A DNA stretch of 64,000 nt from Ectobius pallidus (GCA_964059195.1 CAXKWD010000006.1:68031073-68095072); one strand, 5' to 3'; shown: positions 44,458 through 54,512, counted from the stretch's first letter. Numbers and translations: made by a program. The notes: a model not told the origin generated them from the sequence alone.

Positions 44458-46575
44458 ATGAAGTTAAGATATAAAATTATTGGAGATAGCATGGAGAACC
44501 AGGAAATGGAGGCACAGGGCGATGTAGAGCCAACAACTGTAAATGTTAATGAGAATGTAGTATTGGAGGGTCCTTCCGACCAAATTAGTAATCAGGAACA
44601 TGAGGTTCAGGCTGAAAATCAGCCGGATACGGTAATGGAAGTAGACGAAGTTAGGCCTAGTACTAGCCAGGCAGTCTTAAATGATCCGGGGAATATGCAA
44701 TCTCTTTTTAGCTTCATGTCAGAGATTAAAGAGCAATTAAAATCAGTAGGGGAAATTAAAGAGCAACTAAAATCAGTCGGGGAAATGAAAGAGCAATTAA
44801 AATCAGTGGGGACCTTAGAACAGAAAATGAAAGAAAACCTGCAGGAAGAATTAAGATCTGTAAATAGTAAATTTCACACAGTAGAGGATAAATTAAATTC
44901 TATGGGGAATGTAGAACAGGAATTGAAGAATGTAAATGATAAACTAAATTCTATAGGTACTCTAGAATTGAAAATGCAAAATGTAAAAGAACAAGTAGCA
45001 TCTGTGCATACGGAATTAAGTAGTAATTTTCAAGCAATTAAAACCGACATGCAGAAAATGGATGAAGGGTTTAAGCACATGCAGGAAAAAGTTAATCATT
45101 TTGAAGATAGTGTAAGGGGACTGCAGACTGAAGTTAATACTAAACTTACTGAAATCACAAGTAATGTTCAAACCGAGCTTAGGCGGGAGCAAGAGAAAAT
45201 ACAGAATACTTTAACTGAACAAAATACCGCAGTTAAGAGTAGCTTAGAAGCAACTTTGAATCAGGTTAAATTAGTGGTAGAATCTTCCAGTAAATCAGTG
45301 AATGACAGAGTTGATAATTTAACTTCACAAATGGACTTAGTGCAAAATAAAATTAGGGAACTGGAACAAAATGACAGACAGATAGAAACGATTTGCCAGA
45401 ACAGCATGAGTGGCACTTCGAGCAGTGATAATGTTATCCCGGAGGAGAATAGAGTCAATAATGTAAATTTAGCTTCTACAAGTACCATGGTTGTAACTGA
45501 AAATGCTATTGAACTTGAAAGAATGTCAACTCCAGTCCGGCATAGCAGTATCGCTACGCATGATAGTAATAATGTTAGCAATAATGGTATTACTCAAAAT
45601 GTGAATGCAACTGTACAGGGCATTCCTGTTCACTTGTTAAACGAGATCCCATTTCCAATTTTCAATGAGGACGAAAATATGAATCCTCAGTATTATCTTA
45701 CTGAACTGGATAATTATTTCAAATTAAAGTCAATTCCTCCAGAACTCAAAATGTTAATGGTGAAGAAAAGCTTGAAGGGTAGGTCATCTCAGTGGCTAAA
45801 ATTAACACTAGGGGAACAGGTAGATTATGACACATTTAAGAAATTTTTCATGCATCGCTACTGGAATGACAACGAGAAAAACAAAATTCGAAGCGAACTT
45901 ACTACGGGGAAATATAATCCACAAGGGGGCGTGACGATGATTGATCATTTTTTACGCATAGCTCAGAAAGGGAGAATGTTAGACCCTCCTCTTAAAGATT
46001 CCGAGGTCTTGAGTATCGCTGCAAGCCATTATGAGGACCATATCAGAAACAATTTGATAGTGGCTAGGCCTAAGGATTTTGGGGAAATGGTAGACTTGCT
46101 TACGAAATTTGAGGCTACAGCGACTTCACCTTACACTCAGGATGGGGGCAAAAATAATAGCTTTCATGTAGGGAATAGCAGCAACAAACAGAACAATAAT
46201 TCACAGGGTTTTAGGCCTAATTATGTATCTCGTGGGCAGGAGGCACCGGCTGCGCCTCACTCCAGCCAAAATAATCAGGCCTATCAGGGCAATAATGGGG
46301 GCAGATCAGGCCAAAATAACTACCAGAATAGTTTCCAGTATAACAGGGGACAGAACGGACAGAATAACAGGGGATTTCAGAATAGGCCTAATTTCCAAAG
46401 GGGAAATAATAATAACAATAGGCAAATTAACATGTTCACGGTCGATAATAGGCCTAGTAACAGTAACAATGGGAACAATCAGGGCTATAGAAATAACTAT
46501 AACAGAAATGCTCCGCATTGGTTGCGAAATAGGGGATATAGAAACGGGTATTGGAGAGCCAATACAATACAATAG
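44458..46575 (+). CDS. gag: Gag polyprotein of the LTR retrotransposon
   Basis: A 705-codon frame. The N-terminal part is acidic (to about residue 85). Residues 89-118 are three tandem 10-residue units of the type EIKEQLKSVG. A long heptad-rich coiled coil follows to about residue 300. The conserved Gag core lies at about residues 398-555 (start IPFPIFNEDENMNPQYYL, then LKGRSSQWLKL, FFMHRYW, end LLTKFEA). The tail is rich in N, G, Q and R (about 560-701) and probably binds RNA in place of the zinc knuckle, because no CCHC motif is present. A start at 44458 or at the second Met (44491) is possible. It stops at TAG 46573-46575 right after three CAATA units, yet the next frame continues the same asparagine-rich composition. 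It would form the virus-like particle in the cytoplasm. Confidence 0.93.
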   Translation: MKLRYKIIGDSMENQEMEAQGDVEPTTVNVNENVVLEGPSDQISNQEHEVQAENQPDTVMEVDEVRPSTSQAVLNDPGNMQSLFSFMSEIKEQLKSVGEIKEQLKSVGEMKEQLKSVGTLEQKMKENLQEELRSVNSKFHTVEDKLNSMGNVEQELKNVNDKLNSIGTLELKMQNVKEQVASVHTELSSNFQAIKTDMQKMDEGFKHMQEKVNHFEDSVRGLQTEVNTKLTEITSNVQTELRREQEKIQNTLTEQNTAVKSSLEATLNQVKLVVESSSKSVNDRVDNLTSQMDLVQNKIRELEQNDRQIETICQNSMSGTSSSDNVIPEENRVNNVNLASTSTMVVTENAIELERMSTPVRHSSIATHDSNNVSNNGITQNVNATVQGIPVHLLNEIPFPIFNEDENMNPQYYLTELDNYFKLKSIPPELKMLMVKKSLKGRSSQWLKLTLGEQVDYDTFKKFFMHRYWNDNEKNKIRSELTTGKYNPQGGVTMIDHFLRIAQKGRMLDPPLKDSEVLSIAASHYEDHIRNNLIVARPKDFGEMVDLLTKFEATATSPYTQDGGKNNSFHVGNSSNKQNNNSQGFRPNYVSRGQEAPAAPHSSQNNQAYQGNNGGRSGQNNYQNSFQYNRGQNGQNNRGFQNRPNFQRGNNNNNRQINMFTVDNRPSNSNNGNNQGYRNNYNRNAPHWLRNRGYRNGYWRANTIQ
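44722..44811 (+). repeat. three tandem 30-bp units inside gag
   Basis: Three in-frame copies of GA(G/A)ATTAAAGAGCAATTAAA plus TCAGT(A/C/G)GGG, differing mostly at silent sites and one I/M change. They extend the coiled coil by ten residues each. Confidence 0.9.
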
Positions 46576-46753
46576 ACAATGTAACTGGCGAAATAACAAT
46601 AATAATTGCAACAATCAGGCGACAGGTAGGTCTGATAACGATACTAGAGGCGGAAATATGAATCCGGAAGCCCGGAGTTTTCAGCCGAATAATGATAGGA
46701 GTAGGTCGGCTTCGCCACAAGGCAACGGCGGAAACCAGCCGTCGGAAAACTAA
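46576..46753 (+). other. displaced C-terminal tail of gag and probable frameshift site
   Basis: The +1-offset frame (open from 46223 to TAA 46751-46753) becomes gag-like after 46560: NWRNNNNNCNNQATG, then RSRSASPQGNGGNQPSEN. Three CAATA units at 46560-46574 are where the frames meet, so a change in unit number would move one frame into the other. At the end of this tail, GGAAAAC (46744-46750) directly precedes the TAA. A -1 slip there would enter the protease frame, a layout typical of gag-pol recoding. Whether slippage occurs is inference. Confidence 0.6.
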
Positions 46754-47130
46754 GTCGCGAGATTCTTGTGGACCCTGAGATTCTCGATTGCCTCAGTCGT
46801 ATGAATACTACTGACAGAAATGGGTCTACCAACTATATGACAGCTCAGAAAGACGTTGGGGACATTACTGACACTACGAAAATTCCTTTGACACAGACTG
46901 GACGTGATGTAATAGCTGAACCACCTAGAATTAAGGCAGATATATATGGCTTGCAATGTGATATATTAATAGACAGCGGCTCAAGCTCAAGTGTGTGCAG
47001 TTTAGATTTTTATTATAGGTTGGAACAAATGGGAATTAGAATTTTGTCACTACCAGTATGTGCAGTATTTTTTTCAGTCGCTGTAGGCAAGCGACGCGAG
47101 AGTGAAAAAACAATGTTTACTGTTAGTTAA
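46705..47130 (+). CDS. pol: Pol: protease segment, N-terminal part
   Basis: This frame is open from 46705. The retroviral-type aspartic protease active site is at CDILIDSGSSSSVCSL (Asp codon 46972-46974, D-S-G instead of the more common D-T-G). The frame ends at TAA 47128-47130 shortly after an A6 run (47105-47110). The protein sense continues in the next frame from about 47105 (see 47102-48607). A one-base length change in the A run is enough to explain the break. Normally it cleaves Gag and Pol in the maturing particle. Confidence 0.85.
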   Translation, partial: VGFATRQRRKPAVGKLSREILVDPEILDCLSRMNTTDRNGSTNYMTAQKDVGDITDTTKIPLTQTGRDVIAEPPRIKADIYGLQCDILIDSGSSSSVCSLDFYYRLEQMGIRILSLPVCAVFFSVAVGKRRESEKTMFTVS

Positions 47131-48607
47131 AATGGGGAGATTTGAGGTAGAAATAATGTTCCTTGTAATTAATGGATTAACTACAGATGTTATCCTAGGA
47201 TCAGATGCTTTTTTAGAATGGAACGCAGTAATAGATTTCAAGCGACAGGCTTTATTTGCAGTGGTTAATAATGTTGAAATGAAAGTCCCATTTATAGATT
47301 ACAATGACACAGGGGTTGCAGATAAAAGATTGGAGATAGAAAAAGATATGGATGGCGAGTTATTTTTTGTGGAACACATTTGTATAGGGGATCAAGAATT
47401 GGTTGAGGTCAGTGCATATGACAGTGCTGAGCCTGAATTAGGTCATATTTGTACACAAGGGTCACTGGACTGTGACGCGTGTAATCTCCACATAGTGTCA
47501 TTGAGACATATTCACGGCGATTCTAGGAAAGAATCTAGGCCAAGATCACCGTTAGACTCGGTGTGTCGCGTGCCAAGAAGTGAAAGTCATGAAATGTTAA
47601 GCACATTACGTGGCGAATTGGAGCGCTGTTACGGGTTAAATACCGAACAGAAAGATAAATTGTGGCAAGTGCTCGTACGTAATGTTGACACTTTTTCAAA
47701 TGTTGCAGGCCTATGTAATACTTACACACACACTTTTACCGTAGTAAATCCACAACCTTATTACCATAAATGTAGAAGTGTTCCTATCTCTATGCGGGAC
47801 GCCGCTGACGAGGTAATTAATAAAATGCTAGAGCAAAATATTATTGAACCTTCTACGTCTGAATACATTAATGCACTTTGCTGGGTTCTTAAAAAAGACG
47901 GTAGTTTACGTGTTACTTTAGATGCGCGGAAGGCTAACTCTTACACACAAAAAGACAATTTTAGGCCTGAGCCAATTGACACGCTACTGGGGAAAGTTAA
48001 GGCAGGAAAGTATTTTTCAGGAATTGACCTTACGTCATCTTACTGGCAAATACCATTAGCTGAAGAACTACGTAAATACACAGGTTTCGTGCATAATGGG
48101 AAAATGTACCAATACACCCGCTGTGCCTTCGGTCTATCTACTTCCGGGAGTGCCCTGTTAAGAGCTTTAGATAATATTTTTGGTGACTCGACTAAAGACT
48201 TCCTTGTACAGTACGTCGACGACTTTCTCATTTTTGACCATGACTTTGACGCCCACTTACGTCATATCGACTATGTTCTGACTAAGCTGCGAGAACACGG
48301 AATGACCGTCAAACCAGGGAAAACCATGTTCTTTAAGAAACAAACTGAGTTCGTGGGTTACGTGATCTCAGAAGACGGCATTAGGCCTAATCAGGAAAGG
48401 GTCGACAGCATAAGACAGATACCCCCCCCTAAGACTGTCAAGCAGTTGCGCAGGTTTCTGGGAATATTGAACTATCAGAGTATATTTTTAATCAATTACG
48501 CAAAGCAAGTAGCTCCGCTCAGAGAATTGTTACGCAAAGATGTGAAATTTAAATGGACACCTATCGAACAAAAAGCGTTCGAGGAGGTAAAAGAATCCTT
48601 TGCATAA
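47102..48607 (+). CDS. pol: Pol: end of protease plus reverse transcriptase
   Basis: The N-terminal end carries the second half of the protease with the flap-side motif DVILGSDAFLEW. A linker of about 120 residues follows, then the reverse transcriptase: ALCWVLKKDGSLRVTLDAR, YFSGIDLTSSYWQIPL, CAFGLSTSGSALLRALDN, catalytic YVDDFLIF (48212-48235) and FVGYVISEDGIRPNQ. The thumb reads QLRRFLGILNYQSIF and the segment ends in FEEVKESFA followed by TAA (48605-48607). That stop is in frame with RNase H, so one base change separates this from a continuous Pol. It copies element RNA into DNA inside particles. The GTG at 47102 is not a real start, since the segment belongs to a Gag-Pol fusion. Confidence 0.92.
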   Translation: MKKQCLLLVKMGRFEVEIMFLVINGLTTDVILGSDAFLEWNAVIDFKRQALFAVVNNVEMKVPFIDYNDTGVADKRLEIEKDMDGELFFVEHICIGDQELVEVSAYDSAEPELGHICTQGSLDCDACNLHIVSLRHIHGDSRKESRPRSPLDSVCRVPRSESHEMLSTLRGELERCYGLNTEQKDKLWQVLVRNVDTFSNVAGLCNTYTHTFTVVNPQPYYHKCRSVPISMRDAADEVINKMLEQNIIEPSTSEYINALCWVLKKDGSLRVTLDARKANSYTQKDNFRPEPIDTLLGKVKAGKYFSGIDLTSSYWQIPLAEELRKYTGFVHNGKMYQYTRCAFGLSTSGSALLRALDNIFGDSTKDFLVQYVDDFLIFDHDFDAHLRHIDYVLTKLREHGMTVKPGKTMFFKKQTEFVGYVISEDGIRPNQERVDSIRQIPPPKTVKQLRRFLGILNYQSIFLINYAKQVAPLRELLRKDVKFKWTPIEQKAFEEVKESFA

Positions 48608-50317
48608 TCAGTGCTTTTGGAGAGGCCTAGGGACGAGTTGCCCTTTACGTTGTTCACAGACGCATCAGCTAAAGGTTATGGCGCTGTTTTGACTCAAATA
48701 GATGAGCAGGGCGAGAAGCACGTGATAGCCACAGCTTCTAGAGGCCTATCTAGATTGGAGGCAAACGCCTGTGTCACAGAGCAGGAAATTGGAGCTATTT
48801 TCTTTGCGCTTAATAAGTTTAAGCAATATGTGTTCAATAGACAGATTATTTTGTACACAGATCACATCAGCTTAGGTTTTATGAACAGATGTAAGCTTAC
48901 CAGTTCAAAAATTTCTAGATTTGTTCATGAAATAATGTCTTATGACATAGAAATTAGGCATATTGCAGGGGACCAAAATATCTTTGGGGACCTGTTATCC
49001 CGTTTGAATTTCACTCAGGGGCTACCAGAAACAATGGCCGCACCCAGCCATGAGGTGGCAATAATGAAACTTAAGGCGTCAGGTAATCATAAGATTTCAG
49101 AACGGTTTAAGCAAATTAAGCAACTGCAGGCATCCGACCCAGACATAAAACGACTGACCGACGAGGCAAAAGAGATCTCGGAGTGCGCTGATGACACCAT
49201 CGGTATGAGAGGAGGTGTACTGTATAAGCTTCACGGTACAGAGGTTAGAAAATGGAAAATTTATATTCCAAAATGTATGGAGAGGGAATTAATTGTTAGT
49301 TTTCATGAGGCATTAAATCACTCAGGGTGTGAGAAGGTTTCACTCACGATACAAGACAATTTTTATATTAAGCATTTGGCAAGGAAAGTCAGACAGGTGA
49401 CATCGACCTGCGATTTGTGTCAGAAAGCTAAGCCAATGACAGTCAGGTATGACAATGAAATACACGCCGTTGTGAGAGATAGGCCTAGGGCTTTGGTAGC
49501 CATAGACAGCCATGGTCCTATGCCTACCTCGACGTTTGGTTATAAACACATTTTTGTTATGTACGATGTTTTTTCTAAATTTGTGAAAGTATACCCAATG
49601 AAAGTGATAACTAGCCATTCTATTCTCAAGAAAATCACAGAATCTTTCATTCCACACTACGGCAGCATTGAATGTTTATTGAGTGATAACGCCACAGTTC
49701 ACACTAGTAAAAAGTTTATGGATACATTACAGTCACTAAATATCAAGGCCTACAAATGCTCACTTTACTTTGCTTCTGGGAACCCTTGTGAAAGAGCCAT
49801 TAAAGAAGTATCACAGTACATGAGAATCTTGTCACATAAGAACCACAAAGACTGGTTTAGACACTGTGAGGTCATCGAAAAAGTTATCAATAATTCTATC
49901 AGCCCGGTCACAGGGTATGCTCCCATCAAACTTATGTTAGGTCAGGATCCAGAACCTATTATCGTGAACTTGCCTGAAGCTTTGCCAGTAGATCGCCCTC
50001 TTACCGATGTTGAGATGTGCAAACGCGCATTCGAGCGTATCAAAACACGTGCAGCCAAACGCAAGGAGAAGGCCAAGCGCTACAAGCATAAATGGTCGCC
50101 TCAAATCAATGATAAGGTATTGATTAGGGACACTAAGCTGTCTTCACTATTAAGGGGACGTTATTCTCGTCTCGAGCTTCTATTCAAGGGACCAGGGTTT
50201 ATAACTCAGAAATTTGGGGACCACACTTATGAAATTCAAGACGTAAAATCAGGTAAAATTTTTGGCAGATACCATAAACAACTACTCAAACCTTATAAAG
50301 AATCACCCACCCAGTAA
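48608..50317 (+). CDS. pol: Pol: RNase H and integrase segment
   Basis: In frame with the preceding segment after its TAA. RNase H: FTDASAKGYGAVL (first Asp 48659-48661), TEQEIGAIFFAL and YTDHISLGF. A linker and the integrase zinc domain follow, FHEALNHSG with STCDLCQKAK (H-x4-H, C-x2-C). The catalytic core has VAIDSHGPMP, LLSDNATVH and GNPCERAIKEV, giving D, D, E with about 34 residues between the last two. A C-terminal module, LFKGPGFITQKFGDHTYEI, resembles the GPY/F domain of Ty3/gypsy integrases. Roles are removal of the RNA strand and insertion of the cDNA into the chromosome. All catalytic residues I looked for are present. Confidence 0.93.
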   Translation, partial: SVLLERPRDELPFTLFTDASAKGYGAVLTQIDEQGEKHVIATASRGLSRLEANACVTEQEIGAIFFALNKFKQYVFNRQIILYTDHISLGFMNRCKLTSSKISRFVHEIMSYDIEIRHIAGDQNIFGDLLSRLNFTQGLPETMAAPSHEVAIMKLKASGNHKISERFKQIKQLQASDPDIKRLTDEAKEISECADDTIGMRGGVLYKLHGTEVRKWKIYIPKCMERELIVSFHEALNHSGCEKVSLTIQDNFYIKHLARKVRQVTSTCDLCQKAKPMTVRYDNEIHAVVRDRPRALVAIDSHGPMPTSTFGYKHIFVMYDVFSKFVKVYPMKVITSHSILKKITESFIPHYGSIECLLSDNATVHTSKKFMDTLQSLNIKAYKCSLYFASGNPCERAIKEVSQYMRILSHKNHKDWFRHCEVIEKVINNSISPVTGYAPIKLMLGQDPEPIIVNLPEALPVDRPLTDVEMCKRAFERIKTRAAKRKEKAKRYKHKWSPQINDKVLIRDTKLSSLLRGRYSRLELLFKGPGFITQKFGDHTYEIQDVKSGKIFGRYHKQLLKPYKESPTQ

Positions 50318-51192
50318 ATTCACACCATGAACAGGAATAACCTACGTTAGGACTGTACAATAGTTAAGCAATAGTTTAAGTAACCACCAGTATACAGAAT
50401 TTCAGAGTCATATGTTAATGTGTAAAAGCAACAGTGAGATGAAGCCCGATCTGTGACAGAGTTAAAGCTTAGACTCAACGAACCTTTCTCTTGTCATAGA
50501 TAAAGAAATAGTGTTGGTGGCGTGCTTGTAACATAAGTCGAGTGGTGCGCTAATTCAAGCTTGACTGAATGAACCTTGTTAGCGACATCATTAAAAATGT
50601 TGCAGTGTTATGCGTGTGTCGTGTTTTTGCGAAGTTCATTTTTCTATGTTGTGTTTTGTTTTTTTTTATTCCACGACCATCAGTTTAAAGCAGACTCATC
50701 GAACCTTTGCTGTTATGTGTACGTGCAGTTGTATATATCAGTGTAAATAAATTCCCGGATGTGACAAGAATGGCATTTGAGGTGGTAGGCCTAGAAAGGC
50801 AAAATAGGCCTACATATGAAACGAAAAGAAAGGTGAACAGGGCATTGGGTGAACAATGTTCCAACTTGTATATATTTTGTATAAATAGTAATAAGAGTGT
50901 ATAACTAGTAATAAGATGTTAGCATAAGGGCAGAGCCAGATGAAAATGCAAAGGCTTACAATCAGTTGCAGGGAAAATCAGTGTTAAAGCTACAACACAA
51001 CAAATAGGGGAAGTTTAAATTAATGATTTAAGAAGTTTAATTAGTATACTATACTTTACGATTTTATTTTGAGTGATGTATAAGAAGGAGATGTCACGTT
51101 AAAGTTTTTGTGGAGGCATTGTTAATTCGTGGGCATACCTACGATAGAGATATTCTTGTAAACAAGCAATCTCTCTCCCGCAGGTAGGCATT
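50318..51192 (+). other. 3' non-coding region of the retrotransposon
   Basis: There is no env-like frame (the longest, 50707-50904, is 65 codons without signal peptide or cysteines in a pattern). A short direct repeat, GACTCA(A/T)CGAACCTTT, occurs at about 50471-50487 and 50692-50708. A purine-rich AAGAAGGAGATG lies at 51082-51093, about 100 bp before the LTR, not adjacent to it. Confidence 0.7.
51135..51191 (+). repeat. nested hairpin abutting the 3' LTR
   Basis: ATACCTAC (51135-51142) pairs with GTAGGCAT (51184-51191, one mismatch), AGAGAT (51146-51151) with ATCTCT (51169-51174), and CTTGT with ACAAG (51155-51159, 51162-51166). The stem ends one base before the LTR, where a polypurine tract is normally found. 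Confidence 0.7.
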
Positions 51193-52281
51193 TGAGGCGG
51201 AATATGCCTTTAGACATATTCCATAACGTTCTACAATAATTAATTAAAACATTTCATTTTATTAATATTATACAGAAATTAATTAAACATTGGGAAAGAT
51301 AAGTATAAACCAGAATTATTAAGAGTTTGAGAACTAGAATCAATTTTGTATAAGAAATGGGAAAATTAATACTTTAGAATAAAAGCAAGTGCAAGTAACT
51401 GTAAAAATAACACAGTCTGAGGAGACAAAGGCAGGCTGTCAATCACTTGAGCAAATTCTGTGTATTGGTATTGTGCTAGAATTTTAACGTAGACAAAAGA
51501 ACATCAGATAAGGGGCGATTTTATTGTGTGATGGGGATAAACCAGCTCTGCTCCGACACTAGAGGGACAATAGGGTGTTTAAGGTTCCGGGAATTGGAAA
51601 CCTTCAGAGATCTGTGTTGGCTTGGTTCTAATTTCCGATATTCTTCCGCACTAGCGGAATAATACTAACAGATAATAACCAATAAGAATGAGGGACTAAT
51701 TTGTGTGTCTGACGTCAGTACGAAGCTTCTTGGGAGGTGATGATTTTTGAGACAGACAGAAGAGCCGAGAGCTCCAGTGGTTTCGGTCGCGTGGTTTTTG
51801 TAGGCCAGTAGGCCACATCCCGGTAGTAGTCTCGGAATTTATAAGTCCAGTCGAGGGTCGCTGGGTACTTAGTCAAAGTTAAAGTCCGGGAAGAGCAATC
51901 ATTGTATTATACCAGTAGAATCTGAGTAAACTATCAATTAACAAGAAGCCGCGTATTGACGTAACATATTGCTGAAGAGAGTAAATTAATATTCTGAATA
52001 TTGTAATTATATTGTAATTGTGCATAGAGTTTTGCATTGGAATAAATTTCGCTCTTACCCAATTATAACGACTTTACATTGAACGCTTTCCTTATAACGT
52101 GCTGTCCCTGAGATAAGAGAAAATTAAGTCGGGCAATAGAACAAACAGGTACGAGCCGGGATTGGAACATCACGGCATCACATCACGACAACAGAGCTAC
52201 AGCATCCTGAGGGTCCAGAGGGAGAGACTGCAAGTAAGTTACACGCAAGCATCTATCATTCAGCTGGCATCATCTATTCCA
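51193..52281 (+). repeat. 3' LTR (1089 bp)
   Basis: Same sequence as 43055-44143 as far as I could compare, base for base, with TG...CA ends, followed by the ATGT duplication. A 91-codon frame that starts inside it (52162-52437) only crosses the junction and is not a gene. Confidence 0.97.
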
Positions 52282-52285
52282 ATGT
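52282..52285. other. 4-bp target site duplication, right (LTR element)
   Basis: ATGT, matching 43051-43054. Confidence 0.9.
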
Positions 52286-54461
52286 TTAATACCTTATGCA
52301 TTGCTACTTCGCCCACTCCAATTTTAGCCGCGAACGTAACTCAAGTGAAAACTTGTTCATGCATTGTATTTTTTTTTTGTAAGAACATTGTCGAGGATGA
52401 TCTAGTAGGCCTACTCCTACATCAAATGAGTTCCTAATTAATTGTTTCTAATCTCTTTCTCATTTCAGTTAGCAATTTTTATACAGTGGTTTTACAATGT
52501 CGCATGGCTAACACTCTGGAAACACATGTGAAACTTTTCAGTCTAGCGCACGATAGTGTGGACATCAGAAAAAAGAGCGATAGATATACAAAACTGCATT
52601 TGTGTGTGTGCCATTCAGCCATAAGCGGCAGAGCTAGTTGACATTATCACATTAAAAAAAGGTTTAAAACAATACCTCTGTTATTGTAAGTGATCGTCTG
52701 TATGCACATCCCGTTACACATTGTGAAAAATACAGCTTAGGTTCACAGAAGTTTCATTATATTATTTCTGTCGTGTTCATTACTCTAGTGTCCCAAAATA
52801 ATACATTCACTGAAAGGAATGAATACAATCGGTGCTTGTCAAAGACACTGCCATACACTTCGGAGGCAATAGACTACATTAAGATTTACCCGAAAATTAA
52901 GAAAGATAATTAGAAATAAACCTACATCAGAAATGTATGCTTTGTTTTGATTTAACTCAAGGGATTTATTTACTCGAGAAAGTAGTGTAATATTATGACT
53001 ACTCGAAAGTCACATTCTTACAATTAAACGCATTTAGCACATCGTGTATACTCCCATAAGATCTGTAATTACTGCTGCAATAGATTCCGTTTTACTGTAC
53101 TTTTTATTATAGACTACCTTTTATACTTGGCCACGAGGTTCGAGTTTTGAACCCGGACCTTTTATCATTGCCACCTCGCTCGCATAGCTGTTGTTTGGTG
53201 CATTGTGGAACAGGTATATTGCATTTCAAAACAGTAATTTTATCGAAGATTTCATGCAACTATTGGAAAGAAAAGAATAACATTATTATTTTATTTATCG
53301 AGGTGTATTCTGATATTGTGCATTCAAGTCATACTTATTTCATTTCTTAATGCATATGATTCGTTTTATTAATTTTGTAACGAAATGTGTATTCCAAAAG
53401 ATATTCATCCTAATTATCTCTACAACTTCAATGTGCAAGGTTTTCATGTCTCTTCTACCGTAATGGAGATACCTTAGAATAATCAAAATTATCTTCTAAG
53501 AAACGTTCACATAAAAATAAATTTACCCTTTTTATTATTCATGGGTAGAATTTTTTAGATTTACATTTTTACCGAAATCGATAGAGAAACATTTGGTTAC
53601 TTAGAAATAACAATTTTGAAAAACAAAAAGTTTTCTTGTGTATTTCGATAAAGTCTAACAAAGTTCAAAATTCAAAAAGATAATTCAGTGAACTGTTTAC
53701 CAGCAACAGACAGACAGGCATACTGACAAGCAGACAGACACTCCAAGAACTTTTTTTTTGTTTCTAGTCATCGTGAGACATGTTTTCTCGGTTTTATCTC
53801 AATCTCGATTTTTATACCACGATCACAATACTTCTTTTCCGTGTACAGGCGAGAAAATAAAAAGGCAATCCCTTTTATTTCAAGGTTATATCCAACCACT
53901 ACAGTGGAAAGTTTAGAAACTTAAACAGTAGATTTCCTGAAACAGTTGAAAACAGTTTCCAGATTGGTATACATCTTTTAAAATAATTAGTGTCCCCTCA
54001 GTAGTCTATAATGCTGGTTTTAAGCGTTACCCTAGAAACACGACGAGGAAGTAACCGTACCTAGTTTCTCAGTGCATCACACGTTCTTCCGGAGTTTGAG
54101 AATGACGCCAGTCTCCATCGTATTCCATATGCGCCTAACGTTCTTTTGGTGTCTCGCTAGACTACGGGTAATGTCTCGCAGTATCTACTGTAATTCTAGT
54201 ATCTCTTGTTGGGCTTCATTCAAATATTTTTAATGAGGACATACCGCGTGCTATTAGGATCTTTGGGTTTACTACTAGGTCGTGAAACTGTCCAAGTGCA
54301 TCTTTTCTATTGCTGTGTAATGGCTTAATGTTAAATTTTAATGATTATGACATTAGGTAGACGTAGGTAAATGTAGGTAGACTGGAGATAAGATAAGTAA
54401 AAATTAAATTCAGCATTTGCCTTTGCGTTTTGGGGAATATATAAAAAGTCAAGACAAAATG
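52286..54461. other. AT-rich intergenic DNA, nothing recognised
   Basis: A tRNA-like GAGGTTCGAG...TTTGAACCCGG spot near 53137-53156 is palindromic more than promoter-like. A CAGACAGACAGG run lies at 53707-53720. No gene was found. Confidence 0.4.
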
Positions 54462-54512
54462 GCCCGGGATTCGAACGCGGATATACCCGCACACGATGTT
54501 ATTAGTTTTTCT
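54462..54512 (-). mobile_element. SINE head fragment
   Basis: On the minus strand CGCGTTCGAATCCCGGGCC contains a near-perfect B box, followed by ATTTTGTCTTGAC. The upstream A box is not evident and the body is missing or unrecognised. Confidence 0.45.

Larger units (their letters stand above)
43055..52281 (+). mobile_element. full-length Ty3/gypsy LTR retrotransposon
   Basis: A 9227-bp element: 5' LTR, primer-binding site, gag, protease, reverse transcriptase, RNase H, integrase, non-coding 3' region, 3' LTR. The gene order with integrase last marks it as Ty3/gypsy and not Ty1/copia, and no env-like frame follows pol. The two LTRs appear identical, implying recent insertion. Yet the coding region has a frame change near 46560-46575, another near 47105-47110 and a TAA at 48605-48607. 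Such a copy would need proteins from an intact relative, or recoding at these points, or the breaks arose after insertion or in assembly. The SGSALLRALDN word in RT in place of the usual gypsy P-F-G-L-x-N-A-P block points to a divergent arthropod lineage. Confidence 0.96.

Noticed and set aside
50707..50904. Possible env remnant after pol
   Set aside because: Only 65 codons, without signal peptide, membrane anchor or cysteine pattern.
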